The notes beneath the pieces were generated by a model. That model was not told where the DNA came from. It did not search any database and worked only from the letters and a program-made list of their open reading frames with translations. 64,000 bases of DNA from Pseudoalteromonas lipolytica (GTDB lineage: Bacteria; Pseudomonadota; Gammaproteobacteria; Enterobacterales; Alteromonadaceae). Positions 45,878-55,314 of the stretch are shown here, piece after piece (position 1 is the first letter of the stretch; each line of letters starts with the position of its first letter). The stretch covers positions 1-64,000 of the forward strand of contig NZ_FPAZ01000009.1 in NCBI RefSeq assembly GCF_900116435.1, given 5' to 3'. The translations under genes were made by a program, and so were the position numbers.

Positions 45878-46478
45878 AGCAGTTTTACCAGGGTTTGAGC
45901 ATGTAAAACGCTTTTGGGATAACCGCAGGCAAAAGGTGATAGTGAAAGTATTGCCGGGTGAATTCTATGTTTCAAAATCGGATGAACTCATCACCACGGT
46001 GTTAGGGTCTTGTATTGCAGCGTGTATCTACGATGATGGGTTAGGCATTGGTGGCATGAATCACTTTATGTTACCGATTGAAAAAGGCGTTGATCCCGCT
46101 AATGCGCATAGTCTTAATTGTCGTTATGGCAACTGGGCTATGGAGTACTTGATCAATGAAATTCTGAAAAATGGTGCCTCAAAACGAAACTTAAAAGTAA
46201 AGTTATTCGGCGGGGGTAAAATTATTCGCTCCATGACAGATATCGGGGTGGGTAATATTCGTTTTGCAAATGCTTATGTACTTGAAGAGGGTTTAGATTT
46301 AGTATCTCACGATGTAGGTGGACCTTGGCCTCGTAAGATCATCTTTGATCCGCAAACGGGAAAAGCACAGGTGAAAAAGCTACGTGAACTACATACAGAT
46401 AAACTTGAAGAACGTGAAGTTAAATACTTACACGAAATTGAGCAACAAGATGCAAAAACGGATATTGAGCTATTTTAG
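45861..46478 (+). CDS. cheD: Receptor deamidase CheD
   Basis: A 205-residue protein. TTVLGSCIAACIYDDGLGIGGMNHFMLP carries the catalytic Cys (GSC) and His (NHF), followed by the Thr/Asn-rich site in KLFGGGKIIRSMTDIGVGNIRFANAYV. The family deamidates glutamines of receptors to glutamates. It is longer than most CheD proteins (usually about 160-200) because of a charged C-terminus (HTDKLEEREVKYLHEIEQQDAK). The position between cheR and cheB is as in P. aeruginosa che2. Confidence 0.93.
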   Translation: MNTHYKAVLPGFEHVKRFWDNRRQKVIVKVLPGEFYVSKSDELITTVLGSCIAACIYDDGLGIGGMNHFMLPIEKGVDPANAHSLNCRYGNWAMEYLINEILKNGASKRNLKVKLFGGGKIIRSMTDIGVGNIRFANAYVLEEGLDLVSHDVGGPWPRKIIFDPQTGKAQVKKLRELHTDKLEEREVKYLHEIEQQDAKTDIELF

Positions 46479-46486
46479 GAGAGCAT

Positions 46487-47518
46487 ATGATCAAAGTCCT
46501 TATTGTTGATGATTCTCCTTTGATACGCGGATTGCTTAAAGAGATTCTTGAGCAAGCAGATGATATTCACGTTGTGGGGTCTGCAGAAGACCCTTACGAA
46601 GCGAGAGAACAAATAAAACGCCTCAACCCTGACGTGTTAACGCTTGATATTGAAATGCCCAAAATGGATGGTTTAAGTTTTCTTAAAAACTTAATGCGTT
46701 TACGGCCTATGCCGGTGGTAATGATATCAACATTAACACAAAAGGGATCGCCCATTACCCTCGAAGCGCTTGAAACGGGAGCGGTTGATTTTATAGCAAA
46801 ACCGACTGCTAACGTGTCTCAAAGTTTGCAGCGGTATGCGCATTTATTACATCAAAAAATACGTACAGCGGCTGGTGCTCGGGTTCGTACATTCAAGGAG
46901 CAGAACCTAGAAGCCGATAGCGCCTTATCAACCTTACAATTTAAAGCAAATAGTGTGCTGGCGATTGGTGCTTCGACAGGTGGCACCGAGGCAATTAAAG
47001 AGGTTTTGGTGCGTATGCCTGAGCAATGTCCACCTATTGTCATTACGCAGCACATTCCGCCAGTATTTAGCACTTCGTTTGCTATGCGTATGGATCGTAC
47101 CTGTAAAATTAATGTCAAAGAGGCAGAGCACGGGGATAAATTACGCCCCGGTTGGGCTTACATTGCACCGGGCGATCAACATTTAAGTGTTGTAAAACAG
47201 GGCTCTGCTTTGTATTGCCAACTCGATACATCTGAATTAGTTAATCGCCATCGACCTGCAGTGGATGTATTGTTTAATTCGTTATTGGTTGCGTGTCCAA
47301 AAGCCACGATTGCCGCGTTACTCACTGGCATGGGGAGTGATGGCGCGAAAGGGTTACTGGCATTAAAACAAGCGGGTGCTTATACAATTGCACAAGACGA
47401 GTTATCGTCAGTGGTGTGGGGCATGCCAAAAGCCGCTATCGAACTGGATGCGGCTCATGAAATTGTGCGTCTTGATAAAATTACCGCGCAAATGCTTAAG
47501 CAAGCCGTTAAGGTGTGA
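46487..47518 (+). CDS. cheB: Chemoreceptor methylesterase CheB
   Basis: A 343-residue protein. The receiver domain (about 1-120) has the phosphoacceptor Asp54 in LTLDIEMPKMDGL. The C-terminal methylesterase domain has LAIGASTGGTEAI with the nucleophile Ser, VITQHIPPVFSTSFAMRM with the catalytic His, and LLTGMGSDGAKGLLALK with the Asp. Phosphorylation by CheA turns on removal of methyl groups from receptors. AGGAGA precedes the start. It ends the operon, and its last 11 bases overlap the end of the deacetylase gene on the other strand. Confidence 0.95.
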   Translation: MIKVLIVDDSPLIRGLLKEILEQADDIHVVGSAEDPYEAREQIKRLNPDVLTLDIEMPKMDGLSFLKNLMRLRPMPVVMISTLTQKGSPITLEALETGAVDFIAKPTANVSQSLQRYAHLLHQKIRTAAGARVRTFKEQNLEADSALSTLQFKANSVLAIGASTGGTEAIKEVLVRMPEQCPPIVITQHIPPVFSTSFAMRMDRTCKINVKEAEHGDKLRPGWAYIAPGDQHLSVVKQGSALYCQLDTSELVNRHRPAVDVLFNSLLVACPKATIAALLTGMGSDGAKGLLALKQAGAYTIAQDELSSVVWGMPKAAIELDAAHEIVRLDKITAQMLKQAVKV

Positions 47519-48551
47519 TCACCCAAGGCTGTGAAAACCAATAATAGCTGCCTTTTTTCTCAATCGAAGGGGCCGTACAATTAAAACGTGAACGGCCACT
47601 TTTCAATTTAGCTGGCGAGATAATTTGCACCGTGTCTTTGCTTGTCCAATTTAAGTCTGCTTGACCAATCCCCGAGACATAGCACGCAAATTGGCTTTTA
47701 TGAAAGTCTTGCATATCAAATTGAATGCTTAAGCTAGGTGGATTCTCGTTAGTAACACTGTCTGAGTAATTTAACGCTTTGATAGTGAAAGCCTGTGACG
47801 CTAATTTTGTCGATAATGTATCAAGTTTTGAGTAAAAGCCTGATGCAGGGAAGCGTGGTAAACGGGTAAAGTCAGAATGAATACCCACCGCACCTGAGTG
47901 TTGACCAATACCAACAAAGCCAATTGACTTAACCAGTGCTTGAAGTGAATTATTAAATTCGCCATAGGGATAGGCTACGTATTTATAGTCATGACCAATC
48001 TCTTCTTTGATACGCTTTTGTGCTGCGAGAATGTCGTTTTTAGTCCGTGCTTGCCATTGTGCGTCAGTTTCACCCTGTTGCTTTAAATGCATGTAATTAT
48101 GCGTTTGGGTGTGATTACTAATAAGTGCCCCTTTTTTAGAAAGCGCTTTTAATTGCTGCCATGTCATGACATAGCTTTTACCTTCATCAATCAGTTTAGG
48201 ATTAACAAAAATAGTGTAGGGGTAGCCGAACTTCTCAAGAATTGGCGCGGCTTGTTCATAATTGTTTTTATAACCATCGTCAAAGGTAATTGCGACGGTT
48301 TTATCGGTTAATTCTTTGCCAGATTGCAGTGAACTAATTAGCTCATTTAATGGCACTACAGTAAAGTGATGATCTTTTAAATACTGCATGTGTTTTATAA
48401 ATGTTTCACTGCTGACACTGGTGACCGCAGGAAGGGTTTCACTCACATGATGATACTGTAAAATAACGGCGCCGTGGGCACGCATTGATAAACCTAACAG
48501 GACTGCAAAAATTACATGAAACATTTTCTTAAACGTCATAAGGCACACCAT
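47508..48551 (-). CDS. Polysaccharide deacetylase (NodB family), secreted
   Basis: Up to 347 residues with an export signal; the hydrophobic stretch (FHVIFAVLLGLSMRAHGA) ends in a cleavage site before VILQYHHV. The NodB domain shows the metal site AITFDDGYKNN and the second motif SNHTQTH, giving the Asp-His-His pattern of these enzymes, and KEEIGHDYKYVAYPYGEFN. It removes acetyl groups from cell-surface sugars such as peptidoglycan, chitin or poly-N-acetylglucosamine. Three in-frame starts (48551, 48539, 48524) lie in a row and no ribosome site stands out. All of them overlap the start of the divergent MATE gene. Confidence 0.88.
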   Translation of the reverse strand: MVCLMTFKKMFHVIFAVLLGLSMRAHGAVILQYHHVSETLPAVTSVSSETFIKHMQYLKDHHFTVVPLNELISSLQSGKELTDKTVAITFDDGYKNNYEQAAPILEKFGYPYTIFVNPKLIDEGKSYVMTWQQLKALSKKGALISNHTQTHNYMHLKQQGETDAQWQARTKNDILAAQKRIKEEIGHDYKYVAYPYGEFNNSLQALVKSIGFVGIGQHSGAVGIHSDFTRLPRFPASGFYSKLDTLSTKLASQAFTIKALNYSDSVTNENPPSLSIQFDMQDFHKSQFACYVSGIGQADLNWTSKDTVQIISPAKLKSGRSRFNCTAPSIEKKGSYYWFSQPWVITP

Positions 48552-49850
48552 AAAAGTTTGCTGTTATTAGCCGGTCCAATGATCTTATCAAATATTACTG
48601 TCCCACTGTTAGGATTAGTTGATACTGCCGTGATTGGTCACTTAGGAAGTGCTCACTACTTGGCGGGGATAGCATTAGGCTCTACGGTTATTTCGTTACT
48701 ATTTTGGCTGGCAGGCTTTTTAAGAATGAGTACGACGGGGCTGGTGGCACAAGCTTACGGTAAAAATGACCTTACTTTGCTAGGTGAACTGTTAAAGCGT
48801 AGTTTGTTGCTTGCAACTGGGGTTGCGTTGTTATTAATCGCGCTCAGCACACCAATTCAATCCTTAATGGCTTACTTGTCAAATGCCAATCAAGCTGTGT
48901 TAGAACAGGCGTATAGCTATTTTTCTGTTCGTATTTTTAGTGCGCCAGCGGCCCTGTGTAATTTGGTGCTATTAGGGTGGATGCTTGGCGTACATTATGG
49001 ACGAGGTCCATTTTATTTATTATTAATTACCAATATCACAAATATTGTGCTCGATATTTACTTTGTGGTTTTTCTTAATTGGGGAGTGGCGGGCGCGGCT
49101 TGGGCCTCGCTTATTGCCGATTATATCGCATTCGGTTTTGCTGTTTTTCTGGTGTTACAACTTGCTAAAAAGCAAGGTATTAATTTGGCCGTTAAAGCAT
49201 GGTTAAGCGTAGCTAAAATAGGCGAGCTGCTTAATTTAAACCGCGATATTTTCATTCGTTCACTGGCACTGCAATTGTGCTTTAGCTTTATGACTTTTTA
49301 TGGTGCTAGAATCGGTGAAACAACATTAGCAGCTAATGCCGTATTGCTGAACTTTCTGATGTTGGTGAGTTTTGCTTTAGATGGTATTGCTTATGCGAGC
49401 GAAGCAAAAGTAGGCAAAGCCAAAGGGGAGCAGAGTGTTGAACAGATCAAACTTTGGGTGAATTTAAGCTTGTTCTGGGGAGGACTCTTTGCGCTCTTTT
49501 ATAGCCTGATTTTTTTCGTGTTTGGTAGCGCTATTATTCGCCTTTTAACCGATGTGCCTGAGGTTGTCAGTATGGCTACACACTACTTACCTTGGGTCAT
49601 TATATTGCCCATTGCGGCCATGGGGTGCTTTTTATTCGATGGTGTATTTGTTGGTTTAACACGCGCAAAAGACATGCGAAATACCATGCTAATAAGCGCG
49701 ACATTTGGTTTCTTTGGGTTATTTTGGTTGGTAAGCGACTGGCAAAATCATGGATTATGGTTCGCTATGACAAGCTTTATGTTATTGCGTGGCGTTACGT
49801 TATGGCTACGTTATCGCGCAATGGTTAAGCAACAACAGTTGTTAATTTGA
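48516..49850 (+). CDS. MATE-family efflux transporter (DinF-like)
   Basis: A 444-residue protein with twelve predicted membrane spans. SNITVPLLGLVDTAVIGHLG near the N-terminus is the DinF/NorM-type opening, and AAANAVLLNFLMLVSFALDGIAYASEAKVG in the C-half repeats it. MATE transporters expel cationic drugs or metabolites with Na+ or H+. The ATG at 48516 is within the start region of the divergent deacetylase gene; only a distant AGGA is upstream. DinF-type proteins are sometimes linked to DNA damage genes, but this context gives no such hint. Confidence 0.9.
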   Translation: MKHFLKRHKAHHKSLLLLAGPMILSNITVPLLGLVDTAVIGHLGSAHYLAGIALGSTVISLLFWLAGFLRMSTTGLVAQAYGKNDLTLLGELLKRSLLLATGVALLLIALSTPIQSLMAYLSNANQAVLEQAYSYFSVRIFSAPAALCNLVLLGWMLGVHYGRGPFYLLLITNITNIVLDIYFVVFLNWGVAGAAWASLIADYIAFGFAVFLVLQLAKKQGINLAVKAWLSVAKIGELLNLNRDIFIRSLALQLCFSFMTFYGARIGETTLAANAVLLNFLMLVSFALDGIAYASEAKVGKAKGEQSVEQIKLWVNLSLFWGGLFALFYSLIFFVFGSAIIRLLTDVPEVVSMATHYLPWVIILPIAAMGCFLFDGVFVGLTRAKDMRNTMLISATFGFFGLFWLVSDWQNHGLWFAMTSFMLLRGVTLWLRYRAMVKQQQLLI

Positions 49851-49854
49851 GTGG

Positions 49855-50124
49855 TTATTTCCACAGGTCAGGGTCATCATCTTTAGGGGATGTACGCTTA
49901 AGCACTTGTGCGAAACGGTTCGCAAAAATACCTAAGTAGCCCCAAAACGCATAAAACAATGCAACAGCTAAAATGACAAGCCCCACGAGCTGGAAAATTG
50001 CGGGTCCATAATAGCCGATAGCAATGAATATCACGGCTAGCACAAACAGTGCTAAGCCGCGAAGAAAGCGTTTTAGGCTTAATTTGGGGTCGCTACCTAA
50101 GCGAAAAACCCACTGCTTAAGCAT
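49855..50124 (-). CDS. Small membrane protein, function unknown
   Basis: An 89-residue protein with two adjacent hydrophobic spans, LRGLALFVLAVIFIAIGYYG and FQLVGLVILAVALFYAFWGYLGIF, a short basic loop before them and a polar C-terminus (RTSPKDDDPDLWK). No domain is recognised. It is convergent with the MATE gene (4-base gap) and 12 bases downstream of nfuA, so is likely co-transcribed with the latter. Codon use matches its neighbours. Confidence 0.75.
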   Translation of the reverse strand: MLKQWVFRLGSDPKLSLKRFLRGLALFVLAVIFIAIGYYGPAIFQLVGLVILAVALFYAFWGYLGIFANRFAQVLKRTSPKDDDPDLWK

Positions 50125-50136
50125 CTTAAGCGCTAA

Positions 50137-50712
50137 TTAGTAGTATGAGTGCTCACCCGGGTTGTGATCAGTAATATCTCTCACCCCTGTGATCTCATCA
50201 AATTTAGCGATCATTTCTTTTTCGATGCCTTCTTTTAACGTCACATCGATCATTGAACAACCATTACAGCCACCACCAAATTGCAGTACTGCAATACCAT
50301 CGGCTGTAATTTCCACAAGGCTTACTTGGCCACCGTGGTTAGCAAGTTGCGGGTTAACTTCGGTTTCAAGCATATGTTGAACACGTTCTTGAAGCGTCGC
50401 ATCGTCGGTCAGCTTACGTGCTTTTGCATTCGGTGCTTTAAGCGTTAGCTGAGTACCCATTTTGTCAGTCACAAAATCGATTTCAGCTTCTTGTAAGAAA
50501 GGAGCACTTTCTGCATCAACAATGGCATCAAAACCATTAAATGGTAAACGAATGTCGCTTGCTTCAACTGCGTCTTCAGGGCAGTAAGAAACACCACACT
50601 CAGCTTGCGAAGTACCTGGGTTTACAACAAACACACGAATGTTAGTTTGTTCAGCTTGGTCTGCTAAAAGTTTAGCAAAATGAGATTGTGCAGATTCAGA
50701 AATAGAAATCAT
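50137..50712 (-). CDS. nfuA: Fe-S biogenesis protein NfuA
   Basis: A 191-residue protein. An N-terminal A-type-like domain (about 1-100: [31 protein letters not shown]) is joined to the Nfu domain (about 105-191). The cluster-binding pair is Cys149 and Cys152 in [11 protein letters not shown], in the same numbering as E. coli NfuA. It carries a 4Fe-4S cluster at the dimer interface and passes it to client enzymes, notably under stress. First gene of a likely pair with the small membrane protein. Confidence 0.97.
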   Translation of the reverse strand: MISISESAQSHFAKLLADQAEQTNIRVFVVNPGTSQAECGVSYCPEDAVEASDIRLPFNGFDAIVDAESAPFLQEAEIDFVTDKMGTQLTLKAPNAKARKLTDDATLQERVQHMLETEVNPQLANHGGQVSLVEITADGIAVLQFGGGCNGCSMIDVTLKEGIEKEMIAKFDEITGVRDITDHNPGEHSYY

Positions 50713-50856
50713 AAAACGAACTATACTTGACTAAATTACTCGGATACTGCCTATCATACTCCGCTCATCGTGTTGTCGCCAGTGTTGAGCGTAAAAAGTT
50801 GCATCTATTTTATCGAATGGTAGCGTGAAAACATCAAACAATAACAGGTGCTATCT

Positions 50857-53406
50857 ATGCGTTTAATAATAACAATATTAACCATGCTAGTGAGTTTTTC
50901 AGCATTAGCAAAACCACTTTCCTATTATTTTGAAGAAGATGTGAAATTTGATCCGCTTATTCCAACCCCGCAAGAGGTTTTAGGTTACGAAGTGGGCGAG
51001 TGGCATGTACGCCATGATCAACTTGTTCAGTATATGCAAATATTGGCAGACAAAAGTGAGCGTATTAACATTGAAGTAATTGGCCGGACGCACGAGCAGC
51101 GACCCTTGGTCATGTTAACGATTACTGCGCCAGATAAATTAGGCCAAGTAGAGCAGATTCGTAAAGCACATTTAGCTCGCCTAAGCGGTGGAAATACTGA
51201 CTCAAGCAAGCAACCTGCGGTTGTGTGGATGGGTTACAGTGTGCATGGCAATGAGTCTTCAGGTAGCAACGCATCGCTATTAGTTGCTTATTATCTTGCA
51301 GCGGCACAAGGGCCTGAAATTGACACCTTATTAAACAACACCGTTATTTTATTAGACCCCTCTTTGAATCCTGATGGCTTAGCGCGTTTTGCGAATTGGG
51401 CAAATAGCAATCGAGGCATGAACTTATCATCGGACCCTGAAACACGTGAGCACCGTGAAAGCTGGCCGAGCAGTCGTACTAACCATTATCTTTTTGATTT
51501 AAATCGTGACTGGTTGTTACTACAACATCCTGAGTCACGTGCACGTATTGCCCAGTTCCATCACTGGAAGCCTAATATTTTAACTGACTTTCATGAAATG
51601 GGCCCAAATAGCACATTCTTCTTTCAACCGGGAATATCAACGCGTAAACACCCAATTACACCAGAAGAAAATGTGACATTAACGAAAGCAATTGCAAATT
51701 ATCATGCAAAGACGCTTGATGAGCACAATGCGCTGTATTTTACTGAAGAAAGCTTTGACGATTTTTACTATGGCAAGGGATCAACCTACCCGGATGTAAA
51801 TGGTGGCGTGGGTATTTTATTTGAACAAGCCAGTTCTCGTGGGCACTTACAAGAAACAATTAACGGCCCGTTGAGTTTTCCATTTACTATTAAAAATCAA
51901 CTGTTAACGAGCTTATCTACATTCCAAGCAGCGATTGATAATCGCCAAGACTTACTAGACTATCAAGCTGAGTTTTACACTAAAGCCACGGATCTTGCTG
52001 GCGATGAAGATTTTAAAGGCTATGTGGTAAAAGGCGGCGCTGATAATAGCCGCATGGCGTATTTTTTAGACGTGTTAAAGCAACACCAAATCAATGCGTA
52101 TTTGCTTGAAGAGCCCTTAAAAGTGAATGGTCAGAGCTTTTCTGAAAAAAGCTACTACGTGCCATTAGCACAGCCACAATTTCGTTTAGTAAAAGCGATT
52201 TTTAGCGAGCAACAACGCTTTGTTGACAATACTTTTTATGATGTTTCGGGCTGGACATTGGCCCATGCATTTAATTTAGAGTTTGCCAAAGTGAGCAGCA
52301 ATTGGGGCTTAAACATTGCAAAAATGCCGTGGCAGAAAACGGTTAAATCAAGCTTCGCTGCGTTACCACAAAGCTATGCTTATGCATTTAAGTGGGATGA
52401 CTACCTTGCTCCTAAAATGTTAAATAACTTACTTAAGCAAGGTGTTCAAGCACGTGTTGCGCTTAGTTCACTTACAGCAAAAACACCCGCAGGTGAGGTT
52501 GCTTTTGAGCCAGGCAGTATTTTATTACCAGCCGGTATTCAAACAGACCCTAATTGGGTGCGTTATTTAAACCAAGCACAAACAGATTTCGGTATTGAAA
52601 TTGTTCCCATCAGCTCTGGTTTAACAGTGAAAGGGGCTGATTTAGGGTCTCGTTCTATGGCTGTTGTTAAAGCACCTAAGGTACTGCTTATTGGTGGCGA
52701 AGGAACCAGCCAATATGAGTTAGGCGAAGTGTGGTATTACCTTGATCGCTTTGTTGATATTGCCCCGAGTATTATTGAAATGGAGCGTTTAGATAATATT
52801 AACCTCGATAAGTACAGCCATATTGTGCTTGCGCATGGTAATTATAATCGCCTTGATGATGCGACTAAAATTGCAATAAAAGCGTGGGTTCGTAAAGGCG
52901 GGGTAATCTGGGGCCATAAAGGCGGTGCTAAATTCTTAGCGGATCAGCAACTATTAAAAGCGAATTATTTGTCACGCCGTGATGTTGCAAGTGCATTTGA
53001 TACAAAAGGCCTTACTTATGCCGATAAAGATGACTTAGCAGGGCGCCAACGCATTGCAGGTGCCATTTTTAATACTCACGTTGACTTATCGCACCCACTG
53101 ACGTTCTCGCTTGAGCGCAATACCTTACCTGTATTTAAAAATAGCACTTGGTTACTTGAAAAATCGGAGGCACCATTTGTTAATGTACTTACTTATACAG
53201 ACACGCCATTACTTGCAGGCTTTACTGATGATGTCAATGTGGAGCAGGTAGCAGGTGCTGCAGGTTTAATTGCGCACTCTTACGGAAAAGGCAGTGTGAT
53301 TGGTATGACTGATAATCCCGTTTTTCGTGGTTACTGGTATGGAACAAGCCGATTACTAAGTAATGCATTGCTCTTTGGTCATGCATTTAGTGCATCGGGT
53401 GACTAA
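50857..53406 (+). CDS. M14-family zinc metallopeptidase, secreted
   Basis: An 849-residue protein with a signal peptide (MRLIITILTMLVSFSALA) from the ATG at 50857. The catalytic domain runs over about 40-370. The first zinc motif is HGNE (His130, Glu133), the second His is in TDFHEMG (about 246) and the catalytic Glu in LFEQASSRG (about 323). This is the M14 layout. The remaining half (about 380-849) is a structured C-terminal region, including a glutamine-amidotransferase-like segment (LIGGEGTSQYELGEVWYYLD), of unknown role. It is longer than classical carboxypeptidases but like the large exported M14 proteins of Alteromonadales, which degrade peptides outside the cell. Confidence 0.9.
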   Translation: MRLIITILTMLVSFSALAKPLSYYFEEDVKFDPLIPTPQEVLGYEVGEWHVRHDQLVQYMQILADKSERINIEVIGRTHEQRPLVMLTITAPDKLGQVEQIRKAHLARLSGGNTDSSKQPAVVWMGYSVHGNESSGSNASLLVAYYLAAAQGPEIDTLLNNTVILLDPSLNPDGLARFANWANSNRGMNLSSDPETREHRESWPSSRTNHYLFDLNRDWLLLQHPESRARIAQFHHWKPNILTDFHEMGPNSTFFFQPGISTRKHPITPEENVTLTKAIANYHAKTLDEHNALYFTEESFDDFYYGKGSTYPDVNGGVGILFEQASSRGHLQETINGPLSFPFTIKNQLLTSLSTFQAAIDNRQDLLDYQAEFYTKATDLAGDEDFKGYVVKGGADNSRMAYFLDVLKQHQINAYLLEEPLKVNGQSFSEKSYYVPLAQPQFRLVKAIFSEQQRFVDNTFYDVSGWTLAHAFNLEFAKVSSNWGLNIAKMPWQKTVKSSFAALPQSYAYAFKWDDYLAPKMLNNLLKQGVQARVALSSLTAKTPAGEVAFEPGSILLPAGIQTDPNWVRYLNQAQTDFGIEIVPISSGLTVKGADLGSRSMAVVKAPKVLLIGGEGTSQYELGEVWYYLDRFVDIAPSIIEMERLDNINLDKYSHIVLAHGNYNRLDDATKIAIKAWVRKGGVIWGHKGGAKFLADQQLLKANYLSRRDVASAFDTKGLTYADKDDLAGRQRIAGAIFNTHVDLSHPLTFSLERNTLPVFKNSTWLLEKSEAPFVNVLTYTDTPLLAGFTDDVNVEQVAGAAGLIAHSYGKGSVIGMTDNPVFRGYWYGTSRLLSNALLFGHAFSASGD

Positions 53407-54104
53407 TTAAGGGGAGTCAAACACGTAAGGATTGCCCATACTTGTTTGGCCCCTGCCTGTTTTAATGCCTCTGTTGCTGCGTTTAATGTAGCACCAGAGG
53501 TCATCACATCATCAACAATAGCCACCGATTTCCCTGTCAGATCTTGCTGACATACAAACGCATTTTTTACATTCTTTACCCGTTTTGTTTTACTTAGTTT
53601 TGATTGTGGCTGGGTGGCTTTTTGTTTATGAAGAGGCGTAATAACGTCTTGCTGTAAGCCCTCTAGAACCGGTAACCACGTTTGGCTTACTTGGTTATAG
53701 CCACGCGATAAAAAACGCCTTTTATGTAACGGCATTATGATAAATACATCAGGCCAGTGTGTGTTTGCTGCAAGGGCATGCTGCAGCTGTTTGGTTATGA
53801 TTTGCTGTAAAGCCACTTTATAATGCTGTTGATTGTTAAATTTTAACTGTATGAGCCATTGTTTATAGGGTGCTTGATACCACGCACAGGCAATGAGATG
53901 ATCAAAATGACAGTCAGGAAAAGCGTCACAAATATCGGGGCGATGTAAAAGGTTTGGATGACGTGCTAAGTCAAAAAGTGCAAGGTCATCCATACAGTGT
54001 GGGCAGAGTGACTGATTACTTTCAATGTGGCCCCTGCAACCCAAACAAAAATTTGGGAACAGCGCATCTAAAGCGACTTTAAACGCCTGAATTAAGCCCG
54101 CCAT
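53403..54104 (-). CDS. ComF-family phosphoribosyltransferase-like protein
   Basis: A 233-residue protein. The N-terminal zinc ribbon has two cysteine pairs (CLGC and CPHC), and the C-terminal domain has the PRPP-binding loop IVDDVMTSGATLNAATEALKQAG. VFIIMPLHKRRFLSRGYNQ is the ComF signature. Family members act in natural transformation (ComF/GntX) and may bind nucleotide or DNA at the membrane. The ATG at 54104 has GGA 9 bases before it and is preferred to 54113, where AAAGGA touches the codon. Its stop overlaps the M14 gene. Confidence 0.9.
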   Translation of the reverse strand: MAGLIQAFKVALDALFPNFCLGCRGHIESNQSLCPHCMDDLALFDLARHPNLLHRPDICDAFPDCHFDHLIACAWYQAPYKQWLIQLKFNNQQHYKVALQQIITKQLQHALAANTHWPDVFIIMPLHKRRFLSRGYNQVSQTWLPVLEGLQQDVITPLHKQKATQPQSKLSKTKRVKNVKNAFVCQQDLTGKSVAIVDDVMTSGATLNAATEALKQAGAKQVWAILTCLTPLN

Positions 54105-54162
54105 TGCATTCATTCCTTTAAACGCTATTATGAGCGCTAAGTGTGGTTGAGAGTTTATAAAT

Positions 54163-54900
54163 ATGCAAAATGAAATGGTGTTGTTACATGGCTGGGGAAT
54201 GAATCAAGGTGTGTGGCAAGTCATTATGCCTGAACTTACGTTTTTTCATGATGGCGCTGTTCGCTGCTTAGATTTACCTGGGTTTGGTAACGCACAGTCA
54301 ATACCAACACCTTACACTTTGCATGCTGCGGCAGAGCAGCTCAGTAGCGAACTAAATGAAGGATCAATACTTGTCGGTTGGTCACTGGGAGGGCTGTTTG
54401 CTTTGTATATTGCTGCGCACTGGCCTGACAAAGTGGCCAAAGTTGTGCTGGTAGCATCAACCCCATTTTTTGCCCAGCACGATGATTGGCCTGGTATTAA
54501 GCCGGACGTCCTGAATGCGTTTAAAGATCAGTTAGTGAGCCATAGAGAAAAAACCATAGAACGCTTTCTCGCTATTCAAGCTATGGGCAGTGAGTCTGCT
54601 CGTGATGATATAAAGCAGCTAAAATTATTATTGAATCAATACCCCGCTCCCAAAGAGCAGGCGCTAAGTGCAGGACTCGATATACTACAGCACGATGATT
54701 TACGCGCTATGTTTGCACAGTTAACGGTGCCTATAGTCGGCATTTTTGGTCGCTTAGATGCGTTAGTGCCTTATCGTGCTCTTAAGAAAATGCAGGCGCT
54801 GCAGCCTAATTTTGACTACGAGGTAATTGATAAAGCATCCCATGCCCCGTTTATTTCTCACAAAGAGGCATTTATAACAGCTCTTAAATCAGTGTGTTAA
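54163..54900 (+). CDS. bioH: Pimeloyl-ACP methyl ester carboxylesterase
   Basis: A 245-residue alpha/beta-hydrolase. LLHGWGMNQGVWQVI gives the oxyanion hole, GWSLGGLFALY the nucleophile Ser (about 82), FGRLDALVPYRAL the Asp and DKASHAPFISH the His. It cleaves pimeloyl-ACP methyl ester, freeing the pimelate chain for biotin synthesis. Divergent from comF, a conserved arrangement in gammaproteobacteria, which supports the BioH assignment over a general esterase. Confidence 0.92.
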   Translation: MQNEMVLLHGWGMNQGVWQVIMPELTFFHDGAVRCLDLPGFGNAQSIPTPYTLHAAAEQLSSELNEGSILVGWSLGGLFALYIAAHWPDKVAKVVLVASTPFFAQHDDWPGIKPDVLNAFKDQLVSHREKTIERFLAIQAMGSESARDDIKQLKLLLNQYPAPKEQALSAGLDILQHDDLRAMFAQLTVPIVGIFGRLDALVPYRALKKMQALQPNFDYEVIDKASHAPFISHKEAFITALKSVC

Positions 54901-55000
54901 ACAAAACCTAGCTTGAGGCCATAAAAATAGCGGGATTATACTTTATTTTGTTCGTTTTGTGAGCGATAATTACGGTTAGATCTCACTGTTGGAGACCATC

Positions 55001-55309
55001 ATGGCAATCGGTTCTGTTTTTAATAATGCGGTAGAAGGTTATAACCGTGCTAGCCAAGGTATTGAAAAGGCAAGCGCTGAGATTAGCCGTGCCTCAATAG
55101 ATCAACAAGATGATGCTCAGCTTGCGCAGCAGCGCCAATTACAAGCCGCTCGCCCCGATGAAGCAGTCACGCCTCCTGTATCACAACCCGCGCGTATTGA
55201 TGAGTCGCTGGTCAACTTAAAAGTAGAAGAGTTTAATGCCAAGGCGAATATCAATAGCATTCAAACCGCGGATGAGGTACTGGGCACTTTAATCGATATT
55301 AAAGTATAA
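55001..55309 (+). CDS. Hypothetical protein paired with the CJM1_0395-type gene
   Basis: A 102-residue protein from the ATG at 55001, which has GGAG eight bases upstream; TTG 54989 is also in frame. MAIGSVFNNAVEGYNRASQGIEKASAEISRAS is amphipathic helical and resembles the start of flagellar hook- or basal-body associated proteins, and RIDESLVNLKVEEFNAKANINSIQTADEVLGTLIDIKV ends like them (helix to the last residue), but homology is not established. It is five bases from the next gene, so the two act together or are at least co-expressed. Confidence 0.7.
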   Translation: MAIGSVFNNAVEGYNRASQGIEKASAEISRASIDQQDDAQLAQQRQLQAARPDEAVTPPVSQPARIDESLVNLKVEEFNAKANINSIQTADEVLGTLIDIKV

Positions 55310-55314
55310 ATATC

